From: Firmicutes bacterium UBA7510
GTDB taxonomy: Bacteria > Bacillota > Clostridia > Tissierellales > Sedimentibacteraceae
NCBI GenBank assembly: GCA_002479485.1
Contig: DLNM01000035.1
Span: 250,676 to 314,675, forward strand
Length of the DNA: 64,000 nucleotides
Direction: 5' to 3'
The translations under genes were made by a program, and so were the position numbers. The notes under the pieces were generated by a model. It had not been told where the DNA came from. It saw only the letters and a program-made list of their open reading frames with translations, and made no database searches. Below, piece by piece: positions 61,701 to 64,000 of this stretch. How positions within the stretch are numbered: the first letter of the stretch is position 1; each line of letters opens with the position of its first letter.

Positions 61701-62117
61701 ATGAAAAAGAGACAAAAAATATTCTTAATTTTAATTTTTATTTTAACAATTTTTAATTGCATGCTTTTTATTATTAATATAAACATTAATAAGCAGAACG
61801 GTTACTTTATAGGTAAAATTGAAAGTATTGATAAAAAAGACGGGATTACTACAGTAGAGATTTCACCAATTAAAAGCACTCGTAATTTTGCATCTGAAAT
61901 AAAAGCAAATCATAAAATTGAATATGCTGATAATATATCGATTTCAGGATTAAGAGAAAGAAATAAGGATAGAAAAGAACTTTATTTAGGTCAGCTAGGA
62001 GAAGAAATTGAAAATTTAAAGATAGGTGATTCTATTATATTTAAAGTTAAAAACTATAGTAAAAATGATTACAAATTAGAAATTGATGAATTAGCAGTAG
62101 ACCTTACTTTAGAATAA
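61701..62117 (+). CDS. Membrane-anchored hypothetical protein in the ubiD operon
   Basis: Not recognised. The 138-aa product has one N-terminal helix (about residues 7-28), then an outside beta-rich domain with GYFIGKIESIDKKDGITTVEI and KIGDSIIFKVKNYS-like LKIGDSIIFKVKNYSKN. A lone anchor with an OB-like domain could assist the binding protein. It sits between the binding protein and the ATPase, 15 bases from the latter's start. Confidence 0.65.
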   Translation: MKKRQKIFLILIFILTIFNCMLFIINININKQNGYFIGKIESIDKKDGITTVEISPIKSTRNFASEIKANHKIEYADNISISGLRERNKDRKELYLGQLGEEIENLKIGDSIIFKVKNYSKNDYKLEIDELAVDLTLE

Positions 62118-62131
62118 TAATGGAGGAAATT

Positions 62132-62914
62132 ATGATTGATGGCATTATTCTAAATAATCTATGTGTAGAATATAAAACAAAAAAGAATAGTTTCCCTGTT
62201 ATTTGTAATTTATCCTTGAAGGTTAATAAAGGTGAAACATTAGCTATATTAGGTCCATCAGGATGTGGTAAATCAACTTTAATTAATACTCTTTCTGGAT
62301 TGTTAAATAATCATAGTGGAAATATAAGTTTTATAAAAGATAGTATAGAAAGCAAGCTTGATTGCAAAAAACACAGAATAGGAATTATACCTCAAAAATG
62401 TGCTTTGCTACCATGGAAAACAGTAGAGGCAAATACAATTTTGCCTCTTAAAATAAGAAAAGAAAAAATAGGTTCTGAAAATAAAATTGAGTTTAATAAT
62501 ATATACAAATCTCTAAGAATCAAAGATATATTAAAAAAATATCCAACACAAATAAGTGGTGGACAAGCAAAGCGTGCTTCCATAGCACAATCATTTATAC
62601 AAAAGCCTGATTTATTATTAATGGATGAGCCTTTTTCGGCACTTGATGCTATAAATAAAGAAGAAGCCTGGGAACTGTTTCTTAGAATATGGGAAAAAAG
62701 TAAGCCTATAACTATATTAGTAACCCATAGTATAGAAGAAGCACTATATCTTGGCACTAAAATAATTGTAATGGGTGCACATATGGGAGAAATTAAATAT
62801 GAGGTTGATAATCAGTTCTTTGCTAAGTTAAACCCAGAAGATTTTAGCTATTTAACTTTAAAAAACAAACTTCATAATCAACTAAGAAATGATAGTGAGG
62901 TGCAAAAGCAATGA
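62132..62914 (+). CDS. ABC transporter ATP-binding protein (NitT/TauT type)
   Basis: A 260-aa ATPase: Walker A LGPSGCGKSTLIN, Q-loop IIPQKCALLPWKTV, signature ISGGQAKRASIAQSF, Walker B DLLLMDEPFSALDA and the switch histidine in LVTHSIEEAL. The pattern and PWKTV segment match SsuB/TauB/NrtD ATPases. ATG 62132 is preferred because GGAGG lies 8 bases upstream; the in-frame ATG at 62120 overlaps it. The stop overlaps the permease start by four bases. Confidence 0.93.
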   Translation: MIDGIILNNLCVEYKTKKNSFPVICNLSLKVNKGETLAILGPSGCGKSTLINTLSGLLNNHSGNISFIKDSIESKLDCKKHRIGIIPQKCALLPWKTVEANTILPLKIRKEKIGSENKIEFNNIYKSLRIKDILKKYPTQISGGQAKRASIAQSFIQKPDLLLMDEPFSALDAINKEEAWELFLRIWEKSKPITILVTHSIEEALYLGTKIIVMGAHMGEIKYEVDNQFFAKLNPEDFSYLTLKNKLHNQLRNDSEVQKQ

Positions 62915-63651
62915 AAATCTTGAAAAAAAGTTATATTTTTATACAAGGCTTCATATTAGTTAACTTATTCTGGCTTGTTGCATCATTAATAATGAATACA
63001 AATGTTATACCAAATCCATTACTTGTATATAAAAGCTTTGGGAATATTATAAATAACGGTGTTTTATTTCATGTCTTTTATAGTTTAAAAAGGGTAGGTC
63101 TAGGATTATTATATTCTATTGTTGTAGGATTATTTATTGGAATTTTAATGGCACGCTCAAGCAGGTGGAATAAAATATTAAATCCAATTGTATACTTTAG
63201 TTATCCTATACCAAAAACAGCACTATTGCCAATAGCTATGATTTTGCTAGGTATGAGAGATGGCTCTAAGGTATTAATAATGTTTTTAATTATGGTATTT
63301 CAGATAATTGTTGCTGTAAGGGATGCAGTTTTAAAAATTGATGATACAATGTATCAAGTACTCACTTGCTCAGGTGCAAATAAGATGCAAGTTTTAAACC
63401 ATGTCATCATACCAGCAATGCTTCCAGATTTATTTACAAGTATAAGAATAACCTTAGGAACTGCGGTTTCAGTATTGTTTTTTGTTGAAAGCTATGGGAC
63501 AAAATATGGAATGGGCTACTTTATAGTCAATGCATGGTCAAGAATTAACTATATAGATATGTATGGCGGAATAATAGTGATATCAGTAGTAGGGTTTTTA
63601 TTATTTGCTTTTGTAGATTTAATTTCAGAATATATATGTAAATGGATATAA
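62911..63651 (+). CDS. ABC transporter permease (NitT/TauT type)
   Basis: A 246-aa permease with about six helices; the EAA-type loop is in the segment VLTCSGANKMQVLNHVIIPAMLPDLFT, with the G and P positions of the family. Relatives include SsuC/TauC. Its start overlaps the ATPase stop (ATGA). Together with 60678 and 62132 it gives a complete importer: binding lipoprotein, ATPase and permease. Confidence 0.9.
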   Translation: MKILKKSYIFIQGFILVNLFWLVASLIMNTNVIPNPLLVYKSFGNIINNGVLFHVFYSLKRVGLGLLYSIVVGLFIGILMARSSRWNKILNPIVYFSYPIPKTALLPIAMILLGMRDGSKVLIMFLIMVFQIIVAVRDAVLKIDDTMYQVLTCSGANKMQVLNHVIIPAMLPDLFTSIRITLGTAVSVLFFVESYGTKYGMGYFIVNAWSRINYIDMYGGIIVISVVGFLLFAFVDLISEYICKWI

Positions 63652-63681
63652 TCACATTTAGACATAACTCTAAATGTGATT
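63650..63681. terminator. Hairpin between convergent permease and ung
   Basis: AATCACATTTAGA pairs perfectly with TCTAAATGTGATT around CATAAC. It includes the ung stop codon. Confidence 0.75.
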
Positions 63682-64000
63682 AATATTTTCTATTTGCCAA
63701 TCAATTGGTGATTTTCCAATTGATTTAAGAAAAGAATTTGTCTTTGAAAATGGTCTGCTACCTAGAAATCCATATGAAGCTGAATATGGGCTTGGGTGAG
63801 AGGACTGTATAATGTAGTGCTTTGGGTTAGTAATCAAGCTTATTTTTGACTTAGCATTATTACCCCATAAGATAAATACAATAGGGTCTTGTCTATCGTT
63901 TAATAATGAAATTATTCTATCGGTAAACATCTCCCAACCTTTTCCCTTGTGAGAATTAGCTTTTCCTCTTTCAACAGTTAAAACAGTATTTAGTAGCATC
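63670..64000 (-). CDS. ung: Uracil-DNA glycosylase, 5' end outside the window
   Basis: The C-terminal 110 residues of family 1 UDG, which removes uracil from DNA. Seen are [33 protein letters not shown], and the DNA-intercalating loop [20 protein letters not shown], which carries the catalytic histidine (HPSP). It ends [13 protein letters not shown]. The frame runs off the window edge, so the GQDPYH motif is not visible. It is convergent with the permease gene. Confidence 0.95.
   Translation of the reverse strand, partial: MLLNTVLTVERGKANSHKGKGWEMFTDRIISLLNDRQDPIVFILWGNNAKSKISLITNPKHYIIQSSHPSPYSASYGFLGSRPFSKTNSFLKSIGKSPIDWQIENINHI

Overview
The window is AT-rich chromosomal DNA from a spore-forming, probably strictly anaerobic member of the Firmicutes (Clostridia/Tissierellia-like). 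The evidence is the low GC content, near-universal GGAGG ribosome sites with some TTG/GTG starts, a T-box leader, a sigma-K gene with a recognisable pro-sequence, IreB/YlbF/RNase J, and iron-sulfur and ferredoxin-type enzymes. The genus cannot be fixed from the sequence alone. No rRNA, tRNA, transposase or integrase gene was recognised.

Layout. 1-2332: queuosine genes (partial queA, tgt) and yajC. 2383-6226: a papain-like amidase and a PAS/degenerate-GGDEF/EAL protein. 6425-6577: a three-repeat CRISPR remnant without cas genes, then an aspartate-type T-box and aspS. 8828-13245: an EEP hydrolase, tcdA, rseC-like, rarA and an unknown gene. 13344-17372: GNAT, a MocR-type regulator, a spore-type M14 peptidase and a DUF3343 protein. 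17510-20900: the iscR-iscS-iscU-mnmA iron-sulfur and tRNA-thiolation block under a palindromic IscR-type operator. 21068-32432: a housekeeping run of alaS, ireB, an aldo/keto reductase, ruvX, DUF1292, RNase J, ylbF, mltG, trmR, a U32 protein, udk and a LURP-one protein. 32516-33232: sigK.

33233-49350 is an accessory region. It starts with a 41-bp duplication of sigK codons 42-55, a decayed double-HTH gene and a small tandem-repeat peptide gene. A lone TIR-domain protein follows, then many single-gene units: VOC, membrane proteins, an HD-CHAP fusion, MazG-like, APH-like, CPBP protease, NUDIX, small kinases, GNAT, a divergent GpsA, a C45 hydrolase, DinB and a phosphoesterase. 49423-57248 mixes core genes (a methyltransferase, mgtE, topB) with more accessory units (DUF5131, NUDIX, TmrB-like, a lipoprotein). 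57532-63651 is a tightly packed operon, ubiD-ubiA-ubiX, a lipoprotein binding protein, an anchored protein, an ABC ATPase and a permease, followed by a convergent partial ung at the window edge.

The most interesting signals are regulatory. The mgtE leader has a promoter, a 34-codon upstream ORF, an intrinsic terminator and an 11-bp antiterminator that pairs the upstream ORF with the terminator arm. A family of related hairpins sits directly upstream of Shine-Dalgarno sites (aspS/EEP, alaS, rseC, lipoprotein, methyltransferase). The ireB and ruvX leaders can pair CCATG/CATGG segments over or beside their ribosome sites. The UbiD/A/X cluster fused to a NitT/TauT-type ABC importer suggests capture and prenylation/decarboxylation of an aromatic acid, possibly a menaquinone precursor.
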